DNA from: SG8-4 sp964598225
Lineage (GTDB): Bacteria; Planctomycetota; Phycisphaerae; Sedimentisphaerales; Anaerobacaceae
DNA length: 45,562 nt
Direction of reading: 5' to 3'
Assembly (NCBI GenBank): GCA_964598225.1
Contig: CAZRBG010000046.1
Coordinates: 1 to 45,562 of the forward strand
The notes beneath the pieces were generated by a model. It did no database searches, was not told where the DNA came from, and saw nothing but the letters and a program-made list of their open reading frames with translations. Position numbers and translations under genes: made by a program. This document shows, piece after piece, positions 18,501 to 25,494 of the stretch (position 1 is its first letter; the number at the start of each line of letters is the position of its first letter).

Positions 18501-18820
18501 GACAGCCCATTTATAAGGCCTGTGAACCTGCGTCGCGGAACAATATCGGGTGACAAACTCTTGAGCCGATTCTCAAACCGACCCAGTCGTTTTTCCATCC
18601 TCTCGCGACGCATGGTCATACGTTCGGTATGGCTTTTCGGCCGCGTGGCAATACCCTTGTACACGGAGCCGCCGCGACTATCAAGCATAGTGCGACTGAG
18701 AGACGGCTCGGTCAATACGACGATGTAGCTGTCGGATCGGGGAGTATTCGGGAATCGTGCCTGGGCGGCATCTATTACAAACACCCAGCACAGCAGAAAC
18801 ACAAAAGTTCTTTTCAACAT
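15512..18820 (-). CDS. Secreted subtilisin-family serine protease with PA domain
   Basis: A 1102-residue S8 peptidase. Signal peptide 1-21 (cleavage near AQA). An inhibitor-I9-like propeptide occupies about 30-135. The catalytic domain has D169 (GIIDTGID), H226 (DRNGHGTHVAS), oxyanion N323 (AAAGNSGGP) and nucleophile S581 (SGTSFSSPRVAG). A protease-associated (PA) domain is inserted between N323 and S581 at about 380-510, as in Vpr/C5a-type subtilases. After the catalytic domain come Fn3-like and other beta-rich segments, and an IPT/TIG-like domain near the C-terminus (about 1010-1095). All catalytic residues are intact, so it should be an active extracellular protease. It converges on the methyltransferase-PQQ gene 2 with only 31 bases between stops. 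AGGATAGGT lies just before the ATG. Confidence 0.93.
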   Translation of the reverse strand: MLKRTFVFLLCWVFVIDAAQARFPNTPRSDSYIVVLTEPSLSRTMLDSRGGSVYKGIATRPKSHTERMTMRRERMEKRLGRFENRLKSLSPDIVPRRRFTGLINGLSINMPRNMASRVRSLPEVLSVVPNRRYKMSLTRSNDLMSVPLAWQLAGGQEIAGQGIKIGIIDTGIDNTHVMFDDSDFEMPEGYPLGNTDFTNNKIIVARVLTKSGDLPEDSTPRDRNGHGTHVASCAAGNSNTLSPLGLISGIAPRAYLGNYKVFTGEFTTLAQIVAALEAAVEDGMDVVNLSLGSEAFINTVLDPEAIAVRNAIKAGVVVVAAAGNSGGPETIGSPGQIPDVITVGSLTNSHNGASSAEFDIAMMNVYSDDRLIIEDEQVILGPDPDFFSRPLLGRFEILDADRIDGGRFGGDLGGLGCRSLPPGSAPDKWVLVQRGTCTFTQKIGHVRQAGGWGALVYNRRGAEEGPDEPLRSPSVGGTEIPSYFVSRNTGLVVKEALSGAEVVEVEFHASKPSERELTPFELSSFSSVGPSLEYGVKPEISAIGQGSYAATQNDLPGQFELNMFTVTSFDLSGFTFSSGTSFSSPRVAGVAALAKQVNPEWEPADVKSAIVTSGERVANLVPLSVMERGGGHIDTVRSMSVSLIATPSTLSWENVLIDKPTGLERTLRLENITDEFQGVTVSLALAGSESPQVVEVIPEQFDLAPRDGIDVSLKVEFSPPPGDFGSFEDINGDVVIELADESAGEELRVPVWARVINAPPVQGSVLLVDDDSGESIESQYVESIALAGHETTVWDVAELDAYPSTEYMQKFGAVSWFLASTSLFNIREGDTLNSNERIRFNVALTKCLARGGRLLVSGMDWSDGQEQTLFGQQVLHISEFIHDPFVQYTPTGEVASQERTLDISAVAGSPIGTNLPPLDATFNSDVANMSDILVPALSGTAEPALITNNDPEDVVAITVETESYRAVFFSFPLERVQPVPRVSRDGMDMIIQNSLDWLMSGPRKQLSIQSVEPVVQIDSSIPMTATLTVEGLNFSVGHDVRLNDTPVEITAIDASSGRIEIRVPAGLPEGIYDITLTSPDGRTDVLRAAFTIEDFTVPSSAR

Positions 18821-19153
18821 ACCTATCCTAAGCTCTTAAATTCGAGTAACTTACACACTTATTCGATATCGGCATTTATGCCGCATATATGAACTTGTCT
18901 CTGTAAAAAACAACGCCCATAAGTAAGTGCCATCAGAATCCTTTGAAATAACAACAAAAATACCGATGTGCCTATTAAGCGCATTGGTTCAATGTTGTTA
19001 CAATGTACCTGCGTTAGGTACGCATTGTTCGCCGCGGCCAGGATTCGATTCTATTTGCGGCTTGTCGTGAACTTCCGTATCGAGCATTGAAATACGGCTA
19101 ATAATATGTTAAAGCCAGATTTCGATGCGACCATTGCGGCAAAAAAATCGGCA
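18821..19153. other. Noncoding gap upstream of the subtilase gene
   Basis: 333 bases without a credible gene. AT-rich near the subtilase start, where its promoter should lie, but no clear -35/-10 pair was found. One small hairpin is present: GTACCT 19005-19010 and AGGTAC 19016-19021. Nothing else is recognised. Confidence 0.5.
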
Positions 19154-20566
19154 TCATCGGGATGAAGCCTTTTTTTCCCGTTTCCTTCTCGACCATCTAT
19201 ATAAGAGCGGAGGCAAGCCGGGAAGAGCGACAGTCAAATCTCGCCAGCCGACAAGCCCGACTCGACTGGCTTTCCTGGCAATACGGAGAAGTTGCGGCAG
19301 GTCGTAGAAATCCGAGCGGATCCGATTGCGGATTTGTCTCAGCTCTTTGCGCCCGTATTGGTCCGAATACACGGGACCGCCAAAGCGGCCAAAGCGGTAG
19401 CCCGGCGTTGCCTCGACCACTTCCTGTAAAGGCGAGAATTTCTCGATGCGAAGCTTTTGGAAACTGATGGAATCAAGCTTGAGCTCTTTAGCGAACTTCG
19501 GGATGTAGAGCATTTCTTCCTTTGTTTCACCTATGTTGCCGTAGATGAAGTACCCGTGCAGATAGATGTTGTACTGCGTCAAGACCTCAAAAGCGTCCCG
19601 GATCTGCTGCTGGGTGATGCCCTTTTGAAGCTGCTCGAGGATCCTGTCATGCGGCGACTCGATCCCTATCAGGAATATTTTAATGCCTGCTTTCTCGGCC
19701 TTTGCGAGGGTTGTGGGACGTTTTGCAACATCAATCCGGGTCTGGACGAGAAAGGTCTTCCTAATGTTGTTCTCAACAATCAAATCGCAAAGCTCTTCGC
19801 TCCTCCTCGGATTTGTGAAAAAGTTATCATCGCTGAAAAGAACGATATCAGCCTTGACCGTCTTCAATTCTTCGATAACCGATTCGACCGGCCTTTCCGT
19901 GTAATTTCTCTTCTGGCCGAGCGGATTGAGACTGAACGTGCAGAATTTGCACTTGAACGGGCATCCCCTCGTGCTCAGGACCGCATCAAACGTGTGGCTG
20001 CTGACCGGCACCCCGTACACAACGGCACGATAATCGCATCTTCTCAGAGAACGGTCGGGAAAAGACATATGCGTGATGTCGGGCAAAGGATGAATTTTGT
20101 TATGGACAACCTGCCCGTTTTCCCTGTAGGAAAGCCCCTCGATCCGCTCGCGCGGGACTCCCGTGACGATTTGCCTGATGATCTCTTCGCCCTCACCCCG
20201 TACGATCATGTCTATGTTCGGACACCGGTCAAGCAGGAACTCGACCTCCTCCGTTGCTTTGAAGCCTCCGACAACTGTGCAAACCTCGGCAGGCAACCCG
20301 GCGACGAAATCACAGACTTGTTTGAAGCCGGAGTGCCACTGGATGCTGACGCATATAAGATCGACCGAGTCCCTGATAAACTCGTTGAGCGTCGCCGGAT
20401 CCTGGTACGTTCTCTCATGTCGAAGATCGAGAAGAGTTACCTTACCGACCAGGTCTTTCATGCTCGCAGCGATGTACTCGAGTCCCGTACCCGGAAAAAT
20501 CGACATCGCAGCCGTCGAATGCCCGAAATAGGGATATAATGCTAAAGCGTGTTTGTACTTACCCAT
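19154..20566 (-). CDS. B12-binding-type radical SAM protein
   Basis: A 470-residue enzyme. The N-terminal part (about 1-170) has the fold pattern of a cobalamin-binding domain in class B radical SAM enzymes: GLEYIAASM, a VVGGFKATEE strand-loop and the VRGEGEE segment. The radical SAM domain follows, with the 4Fe-4S ligands C202, C206 and C209 in STRGCPFKCKFC. Later strands contain FSDDNFFTNPRR and LIGIESPHDRILEQLQKGIT, typical of this group (BchE/HpnP-like). Such enzymes methylate or rearrange lipids, tetrapyrroles or peptides; the substrate cannot be read from sequence. The very basic C-terminus (RWSRRKREKK) suggests contact with membrane or nucleic acid. The start is uncertain: ATG 20566 gives the natural N-terminus MGKYKHALAL, while ATG 20596 adds ten Phe-rich residues; neither has a good ribosome site. 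Confidence 0.85.
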   Translation of the reverse strand: MGKYKHALALYPYFGHSTAAMSIFPGTGLEYIAASMKDLVGKVTLLDLRHERTYQDPATLNEFIRDSVDLICVSIQWHSGFKQVCDFVAGLPAEVCTVVGGFKATEEVEFLLDRCPNIDMIVRGEGEEIIRQIVTGVPRERIEGLSYRENGQVVHNKIHPLPDITHMSFPDRSLRRCDYRAVVYGVPVSSHTFDAVLSTRGCPFKCKFCTFSLNPLGQKRNYTERPVESVIEELKTVKADIVLFSDDNFFTNPRRSEELCDLIVENNIRKTFLVQTRIDVAKRPTTLAKAEKAGIKIFLIGIESPHDRILEQLQKGITQQQIRDAFEVLTQYNIYLHGYFIYGNIGETKEEMLYIPKFAKELKLDSISFQKLRIEKFSPLQEVVEATPGYRFGRFGGPVYSDQYGRKELRQIRNRIRSDFYDLPQLLRIARKASRVGLVGWRDLTVALPGLPPLLYRWSRRKREKKASSR

Positions 20567-20707
20567 CGGTGAATCATACCAGAAAAAAAAGAACATTCAA
20601 CCATAAATACAATAACCTGAAAAAGGATGTTCGCGGATAATTTTCCAACATGGGTTCCCTGATGACAAATCTCGACTTTTGTTGTCGGCAGCGAGGTCAA
20701 TAACAGA

Positions 20708-20713
20708 TATAAT
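20708..20713 (+). promoter_or_regulatory. Possible -10 element for the serine hydrolase gene
   Basis: A perfect TATAAT lies 45 bases before the serine hydrolase ATG at 20759. The nearest -35-like hexamer, TTGTCG at 20682, is 20 bases away, which is too far for a classical promoter, so this is tentative. Confidence 0.3.
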
Positions 20714-20758
20714 GATGCTAAAATCAACCTTGAGCACGAGAATTAAGGAATTCGCAAA

Positions 20759-22039
20759 ATGAAGACAACCGCTCGTACATTCATTTACTGTTTCTTTATC
20801 CTGATGTTATTCGCTCCGGCCGCGCTGAGCAAGACCCTGCCTTTGACTACTCCGAAGGCGGCGGATTTGTCGGAATCCGGCCTTGCCGAGATTACGGCGC
20901 TGATGCAGGAACATGTGGACGACAAGAAGCTCGCCGGAGCGGTCGCTGTAGTTGCCCGCCACGGGAAAATTGCGTATATGAAAAGCGTCGGAAAGCAGGA
21001 TATCGAAGCCGATATCGATATGAGCGACGACACTATCTTCCGGATCGCCTCGATGACCAAGCCGATCACCAGCGTCGCAGTGATGATTCTGTACGACGAG
21101 GGGCTGATTCGCCTCGATGATCCGCTCTCGAAATACATCCCCGAATTCGCCCGGGCGACCGTGCTGGCGCCGAAGGGCCGAGATGCAGACCCCGTGCCGG
21201 CCAAGCGGCCTATCACGACCGAGCATCTGCTTACACACACCTCCGGCCTGACGTATCACTGGAACGCCAGGCTGGGACGGATGTACAAGGAAGCCGGGAT
21301 CACCCACGGTCTTCTGCCTGATGACAGCACGCTGGCCGTTAAGATGAAGAAACTGGCGAGCATTCCCCTGCTCCATCAGCCCGGCGAGGCGTGGGAGTAC
21401 GGCCTCTCGGTGGACGTGCTCGGGCACGTAATAGAAGTGGTGTCCGGAAAAACCCTTGAAGAATTCTTCGAGCAGCGCATTTTCGAGCCGCTTGGGATGG
21501 ACGACACCCACTTTTTCATCCCGCCCGAGAAGATGGATAGACTGGCGGCGGTATACGCCCCGAAACCGGGCGGCGGGCTGAAAAGACTGGATAGCGAACC
21601 GGTCGTAGAAGGATCGTTGGTCTACAGCGCCGATCACCCGTATACAGGAAAGCGAAAGTACTTTTCCGGCGGTGGCGGCCTTTGCTCGACCGTCGGCGAT
21701 TATCTGCGATTCTGCCAAATGCTCCTAAACGGCGGAGAACTTGACGGCAAGAGACTGCTCAAGGCCGGTACAGTCCGCCTGATGACAAGAGACCACGTAG
21801 GCAAGCTCAACAAAGGCCACGGCTTCGGACTCGGTTTCAGCGTGGCAAGGAACGCCGCCGAAGCGGGAGGGCTGGACTGCATCGGCTCGTATGGATGGGG
21901 AGGCTTCTGGTACACAACCTTCTTCGTCGATCCGAACGAAAAGCTGATCGGCATCTGCATGGGCCAACTACACCCCGAAGGCAATGCTACACTGAATAGG
22001 CAATTCAAAAAGCTGGTGTATCAGGCCGTACTGAACTGA
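20759..22039 (+). CDS. Exported serine hydrolase, beta-lactamase family (class C/EstB type)
   Basis: A 426-residue exported protein with a signal peptide at 1-24 (cleavage near ALS). The beta-lactamase/transpeptidase fold is shown by the nucleophile motif S98-M-T-K101 in FRIASMTKPITS, the following LDDPLSKYIPEF helix, the EHLLTHTSGL block, the YGLSVDVLG segment that takes the Tyr-x-Asn/Ser role, and a C-terminal HGFGLGFSV strand in place of the KTG triad. Members are esterases, D-amino peptidases or penicillin-binding-like hydrolases; true beta-lactamase activity is not implied. AAGGA lies about 10 bases before the ATG. It is transcribed away from the radical SAM gene. Confidence 0.9.
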   Translation: MKTTARTFIYCFFILMLFAPAALSKTLPLTTPKAADLSESGLAEITALMQEHVDDKKLAGAVAVVARHGKIAYMKSVGKQDIEADIDMSDDTIFRIASMTKPITSVAVMILYDEGLIRLDDPLSKYIPEFARATVLAPKGRDADPVPAKRPITTEHLLTHTSGLTYHWNARLGRMYKEAGITHGLLPDDSTLAVKMKKLASIPLLHQPGEAWEYGLSVDVLGHVIEVVSGKTLEEFFEQRIFEPLGMDDTHFFIPPEKMDRLAAVYAPKPGGGLKRLDSEPVVEGSLVYSADHPYTGKRKYFSGGGGLCSTVGDYLRFCQMLLNGGELDGKRLLKAGTVRLMTRDHVGKLNKGHGFGLGFSVARNAAEAGGLDCIGSYGWGGFWYTTFFVDPNEKLIGICMGQLHPEGNATLNRQFKKLVYQAVLN

Positions 22040-22070
22040 CCTGCGGTTGCAATTATATGCTATTCAGATA

Positions 22071-22259
22071 TCCTTCGAGATCCGCGTCAATCGCATCATC
22101 TTCCCCGAAGAATGGGCCGACAATGACGACCCGCTCAGATGGGTCACCGTCGAGTACACAAAGGCCATCGAAGATTTCGTCCGCGAAGACCCCACCCAAT
22201 ACTGGTGGCTCCACCGCCGCTGGAAGCACCGCTCCAAAGAAGAACAGACCAGAGAATAG
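22071..22259 (+). pseudogene. 3' fragment of a lipid A-type lauroyl acyltransferase gene (lpxL/htrB family)
   Basis: About 60 codons in one frame encode FEIRVNRIIFPEEWADNDD and finish with YWWLHRRWKHRSKEE before a stop. The motif Tyr-x-Trp-Leu-His-Arg-Arg-Trp/Phe-Lys is the conserved end of LpxL/HtrB acyltransferases (about 300 residues). No active-site HxxxxD region or other upstream part is present; the preceding gene ends only 31 bases before the fragment. It is therefore a remnant left by a deletion, or the edge of a rearranged segment. Confidence 0.7.
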
Positions 22260-22283
22260 TCCAAAATTGGCTTCGTTTTATGT

Positions 22284-22347
22284 CGCGGACGTCCCGTCCG
22301 CGCGTCCCGAGGGCGTCTCCCTATGGGACACCTCAGGTGCCGCCCTC
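22284..22347. repeat. GC-rich hairpin plus three-way-junction element
   Basis: CGCGGACG 22284-22291 pairs perfectly with CGTCCGCG 22295-22302 (loop TCC). Directly after it, GAGGGCG 22309-22315 pairs with CGCCCTC 22341-22347, and inside that stem sit TCCC-TAT-GGGA and CACC-TCA-GGTG hairpins. It resembles a REP/BIME-type structured repeat. It lies between the first two AATTGGCTTTGTTT copies. Confidence 0.6.
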
Positions 22348-22518
22348 TTTTGGCCCTGATTGGCTTTGAATTGGCTTTGTTTTACAGGCGCCTAAATCGA
22401 AATATCTTCATATAAACCTTGTCATAGGCGATACTTGCGCCAATTCTATCCGTATAAAATTGGCTTTGTTTGACAAAATACCCCCATCCTTTTGCTGTCA
22501 TTCCCGCGAAGTGCCTGC

Positions 22519-22563
22519 CCCGTTCGACAGGCTCAGGGCAGGCTCTGAGTTCAGCCGAACGGG
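22519..22563. repeat. Inverted repeat CCCGTTCG/CGAACGGG, copy A
   Basis: CCCGTTCG at 22519-22526 pairs with CGAACGGG at 22556-22563 around a loop rich in CAGG and CTCTGAG. A diverged copy of the whole unit lies at 23075-23119. This is a dispersed noncoding repeat. Confidence 0.6.
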
Positions 22564-22915
22564 CGCGAATCCACTGTTTTGGCTTTGAATTGGCTTTGTT
22601 TTCTGGCTCTCCGAATAAGGTACATTCTCGTAATCGTTTGTAATAAAATACGTTACGTCCACTTACGCCTGTCGAAAATTGGCTTTGTTTCGCATTTTTT
22701 TGCTAACCGCCGAGAACGCAGATGAAAAACTTCGACATTCTGATGATATCCCCTTACTGATTGACCTCATGACCGTATCCGCCCATCCTATTACCCTGAT
22801 TCCCTGTCTACGTGCTCAATTCTAAATTCCTAATTCACTAACTGAGTATTGTACCATATAATCAGATAAATATCAAACATAATTTGTAAAAACAGCCAAA
22901 ATAACCGCAGACGCC

Positions 22916-22938
22916 GTCCTGAGCGCAGCCGAAGGATC
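22916..22938. repeat. Dispersed 23-base repeat, noncoding copy
   Basis: Matches 9248-9270 in inverse orientation at 21 of 23 positions. It contains the GAAGGATC core. The loop of the CCCGTTCG hairpins carries a related CTCAGGGC stretch. Confidence 0.55.
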
Positions 22939-22958
22939 AACGCGGCTCTTTCTTCTTC

Positions 22959-23042
22959 ACCACGAAGGCACGAAGGGCACGAAGTTTTGTATCAAGACTG
23001 ATTAAATATATCTTTCTTCGTGTTCCTTCGTGCCTTCGTGGT
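22959..23042. repeat. Long hairpin with 18-base perfect arms (CCACGAAGG type)
   Basis: ACCACGAAGGCACGAAGG at 22959-22976 is the perfect reverse complement of 23025-23042. Pairing continues inward after a short mismatch, CACGAAG 22978-22984 with CTTCGTG 23016-23022. The 31-base loop is AT-rich. It is a miniature dispersed repeat with no open frame. Confidence 0.75.
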
Positions 23043-23074
23043 AGAAAAAAAATTAGAGTAGATTCGTGCAAATT

Positions 23075-23119
23075 CCCGTTCGACTTCGCTCAGGGCGGGC
23101 TCTGAGCTTGCCGAATGGG
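23075..23119. repeat. Inverted repeat CCCGTTCG/CGAATGGG, copy B
   Basis: CCCGTTCG at 23075-23082 pairs with CGAATGGG at 23112-23119 (one G:T pair). The loop closely follows that of copy A at 22519-22563, with small differences. Confidence 0.55.
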
Positions 23120-23363
23120 GCAGGCTGTGGCAGAAAGCATGACAAGATGAACAGGATTTTGCCCGGATTTTGATTGTATCGGATCAAGAAAATGTACATG
23201 ATATGAAAGAGCAGCTTTGGCAGATGCAACCGCTGCCAAGCGAGAACGCGAGTTGTTGGAACAATAGATGAGTCGGCGAAAAATGCACCGGAACCTTTAA
23301 TTCTTCCCAGGCAATTGGTAGGATGATAATACCAACACATTTGAATGATAGCGATATAGACCC

Positions 23364-24146
23364 ATGAAGAAACCGACGCTGGAAGATTTTGGTTTGACAA
23401 GTCAACAGTATACAGCTTTATCGGCGGAGCGTACTCGGCTTAATAAGGCTATTGGTAGATTGCCTATGCATGGGCGTTGGCTTAATTCGCTTTTCGAGAT
23501 ACTTTTTACTTGTCTTGTAGGTGGTTGGATTTTTGGTATTTATGCGTGGTGTGCAGGCTTAATTGTAGGAATGATTCTTGAGAAGGTAACCGGACGGAAT
23601 ATCGTATTTGTCTTCTCTATTGCAGCTTGCATTATCATTGTATCTGTGTATTTCATTGTCGTATTCAAAGAACACTACACAGCAAACAGAAAGCGCCGGA
23701 ATTATCGTCGGCAGCTTGCCAATCCACAACATTTAAGGGCTGAACAGTATGAAAACGCGATAAGACGATATGAGCGAACACAAGAATCTTACTGGAAGTT
23801 TCTAAAAGGTACTAAATTCGAAAGAGCTTTAGCTCGCTTGTATAAGAAGATTGGATATGTAGTTTCCCAGACAAAAGGTTCAGGCGATGAAGGAATTGAC
23901 TTAATCCTTGTTAAAGAAGGGGTAAGAACGGTAGTACAATGCAAAGGACACGCCAAACCTATTGGCGTAAGTGCTGTCCGAGACCTGTATGGAGCGATGA
24001 TGCACTTTGGAGCCAAAAACGCAGTCCTTGCCTGTCCCGCTGGTTTTACAAAGGGTGTTATCGAGTTTGTGAAGGGTAAGCCAATACAGCTTCTCGCGGC
24101 AAGTGAACTTGTTGAGTTGGCAGAGAGCATCTGCCAAGAAGAATAG
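23364..24146 (+). CDS. Membrane-anchored Mrr-type restriction endonuclease-like protein
   Basis: A 260-residue protein. A short soluble N-terminus (1-40) is followed by two membrane segments (about 42-72 and 79-101), a basic and coiled linker, and a C-terminal Mrr-catalytic domain of the PD-(D/E)xK superfamily (about 145-255). Catalytic pattern: F152-E153 at the start of the domain, D179 in GDEGIDLIL, and Q192-x-K194 in VVQCKGH, followed by the family strand YGAMMHFGAKNAVL. Mrr proteins cut modified or foreign DNA. Membrane anchoring would place cleavage at the envelope, for instance during DNA entry; this is inference. The ribosome site is poor. A HEPN gene starts 40 bases downstream on the same strand, and base composition is lower in GC than in the flanking metabolic genes. 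Repeats and gene fragments surround the pair. Confidence 0.82.
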   Translation: MKKPTLEDFGLTSQQYTALSAERTRLNKAIGRLPMHGRWLNSLFEILFTCLVGGWIFGIYAWCAGLIVGMILEKVTGRNIVFVFSIAACIIIVSVYFIVVFKEHYTANRKRRNYRRQLANPQHLRAEQYENAIRRYERTQESYWKFLKGTKFERALARLYKKIGYVVSQTKGSGDEGIDLILVKEGVRTVVQCKGHAKPIGVSAVRDLYGAMMHFGAKNAVLACPAGFTKGVIEFVKGKPIQLLAASELVELAESICQEE

Positions 24147-24186
24147 TTACGCCAAGTCCTTTCGATCATGGAAGGTGAATACGAAC

Positions 24187-24879
24187 ATGAGTAAGCGTAT
24201 CACGACTCCAAAAGAATTACTTGAGCATTTCAGAAAGACCCATCCAAGACTGGATTTCTATGGGGTACGTTATTATGAGATTTGTAGCGAGGCTTGTACT
24301 TTGGTCCAAGACCTTAACTCTGAGTTGAAGAAAATAACCGAGCCTTTGTCGAAAGCAGAGGACGGCAAAACAGTTAGCAGGCTTGGACCGAAGAGGATTT
24401 CCTTGATTAACAATATACTCAGACAGGAATCCGTGACCATTGCCTTCGCAGCTATGTGTCTTGAAGCTTTTATTTGGGATTATGCATCCTGCGGTACATC
24501 CCAGAACAAAGCTGATGAACTATTCGGGAGTCTGAATCTTGTTGCTAAATGGGTAGTCATACCTCGCCTTCTTAGTGGCTCGGACATAACGAGGCATAGG
24601 ATAGGGGATACAAGCCTTTTAGGCAGATTGCGGAAACTCAAGGAAGCGCGAAATGACCTTGTGCATCCGAAATCAAAATCCCTTCCAGAGGACGTTGATG
24701 ATGCTATCAATGCTTTGCGGTCCAAGAAAAGACAGATAAAGGCCAAAGATGCATTTGGTCTGATAGCAACTCTACTCGCAGAATTAGAGAAGGTTGATAA
24801 GACTAATTGGTGGTTCTTCGGAGATATTAGCTATAAAGATATCATCAGGAAAGACGGGAAGTCTGAGAAGACAACTTGA
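24187..24879 (+). CDS. HEPN-domain protein, putative ribonuclease/toxin
   Basis: A 230-residue soluble, mostly helical protein. The segment LRKLKEARNDLVHPKSKS contains the HEPN signature R155-N-D-L-V-H160 (Arg, polar residue, x3, His), which in HEPN ribonucleases forms the metal-independent RNA-cleaving site in a dimer. An earlier helix, IAFAAMCLEAFIWDYA, matches the usual first long HEPN helix. ATG 24187 was chosen because GGAAGG lies 9 bases upstream; the open frame runs further upstream to 24103, over the end of the Mrr gene. It follows the Mrr-type gene by 40 bases, so the two are probably one operon. HEPN proteins beside nucleases are common in anti-phage loci. No nucleotidyltransferase antitoxin is next to it. 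Confidence 0.7.
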   Translation: MSKRITTPKELLEHFRKTHPRLDFYGVRYYEICSEACTLVQDLNSELKKITEPLSKAEDGKTVSRLGPKRISLINNILRQESVTIAFAAMCLEAFIWDYASCGTSQNKADELFGSLNLVAKWVVIPRLLSGSDITRHRIGDTSLLGRLRKLKEARNDLVHPKSKSLPEDVDDAINALRSKKRQIKAKDAFGLIATLLAELEKVDKTNWWFFGDISYKDIIRKDGKSEKTT

Positions 24880-25226
24880 AAGAGTATACTGGGATGCCGC
24901 GACGGTACCGCTAATTGATTCGGGTGGTTGTACGGTGTTTTCGGATTGAGAAGCCGAATGTTAGGGATTCGATTTCTGACGGATGTTTTACACAAACCTC
25001 TAATGATTTATTCACACAGGGAGAGGGGTCGCATCTTTTTTTACCATTTATTTTGACATGGCTTCTCTTACTTTTCTGTGTACGCGGTTTTAATATGGAT
25101 TTATCGCTTTTGAGGCGACGGCATTATATCATTTTCCGCGGCGGGGGGATTGGTCTGTGCAGTTAAATCCATCTGTGGTTGGGTAATATCAGTCACGTAG
25201 GGTGGGAAGCCTCGCATCAATTTTTC
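24880..25226. other. Noncoding gap in the accessory island
   Basis: 347 bases, with runs of T and a G-rich stretch near 25140, but no convincing gene, hairpin or RNA. One open frame of 83 codons (24915-25166) has no ribosome site and no recognisable protein. Confidence 0.5.
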
Positions 25227-25403
25227 CTAGGAGGCCGTCTGCTTCTTGGGAGGAGCCTTGGGCGGTGGAGAGATGAGCCGCTCGGGATGCTGCTGCTCCT
25301 GTTGACGCAAGTCCGCCACAATGGCTTGTAGGTCATAATTGAACCGTTTCGCATGCTCTTGACGGATTTGCCGGATTTCTTCAATAATTGGATCCGAGAC
25401 CAT
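25227..25403 (-). CDS. Small antitoxin-like protein
   Basis: A 58-residue protein starting MVSDPIIEEIRQIRQEHA and ending in a Pro/Lys-rich tail (PPPKAPPKKQ). The start is set by GGAGG 7 bases before ATG 25403; the same frame continues upstream over the neighbouring gene and is not used. The short helical E-E-x-R-x-x-R pattern followed by a conserved F-x-Y-D-L and a disordered tail recalls small partner proteins found beside toxins and accessory genes in planctomycetes and cyanobacteria. I cannot name a family. It follows the DUF1828/DUF1829 gene by 91 bases on the same strand, so they may be a pair. Confidence 0.6.
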   Translation of the reverse strand: MVSDPIIEEIRQIRQEHAKRFNYDLQAIVADLRQQEQQHPERLISPPPKAPPKKQTAS

Positions 25404-25494
25404 GTTCAATCCTCCAGCAACATAGACAACTTGTTTCATGTTAAGGATTGTATTGATCTCCGACTGTTTCGGCAAGAGAAATGCACAAGGGAAA

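Larger units (their letters stand above)
22263..22691 (+). repeat. Cluster of five AATTGGCTTTGTTT motifs
   Basis: Copies begin at about 22265 (with C for T in the middle), 22369, 22458, 22588 and 22677, all in the same orientation. Start-to-start distances are about 104, 89, 130 and 89 bases. The copies at 22369 and 22588 are preceded directly by an extra TTGGCTTTG, giving a doubled form. The flanking sequence differs between copies. A degraded copy (AGTAGGCCTTGTTTTA) lies near 43061. Function unknown. Confidence 0.8.

Noticed and set aside
19457..20539. Open frame of 360 codons opposite the radical SAM gene
   Set aside because: No ribosome site or motif; the other strand carries the CxxxCxxC radical SAM motif.
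20759..22039. Antibiotic-resistance class C beta-lactamase
   Set aside because: Only the general SxxK fold is shared; the KTG motif is absent and the family is dominated by esterases and peptidases.
22263..22691. Possible CRISPR array
   Set aside because: Repeats are only about 14 bases, spacing varies from 89 to 130 bases, two copies are doubled, and no cas genes are near.
24915..25166. 83-codon open frame with a hydrophobic stretch in the island gap
   Set aside because: No ribosome site, no family resemblance, and atypical composition; likely chance.
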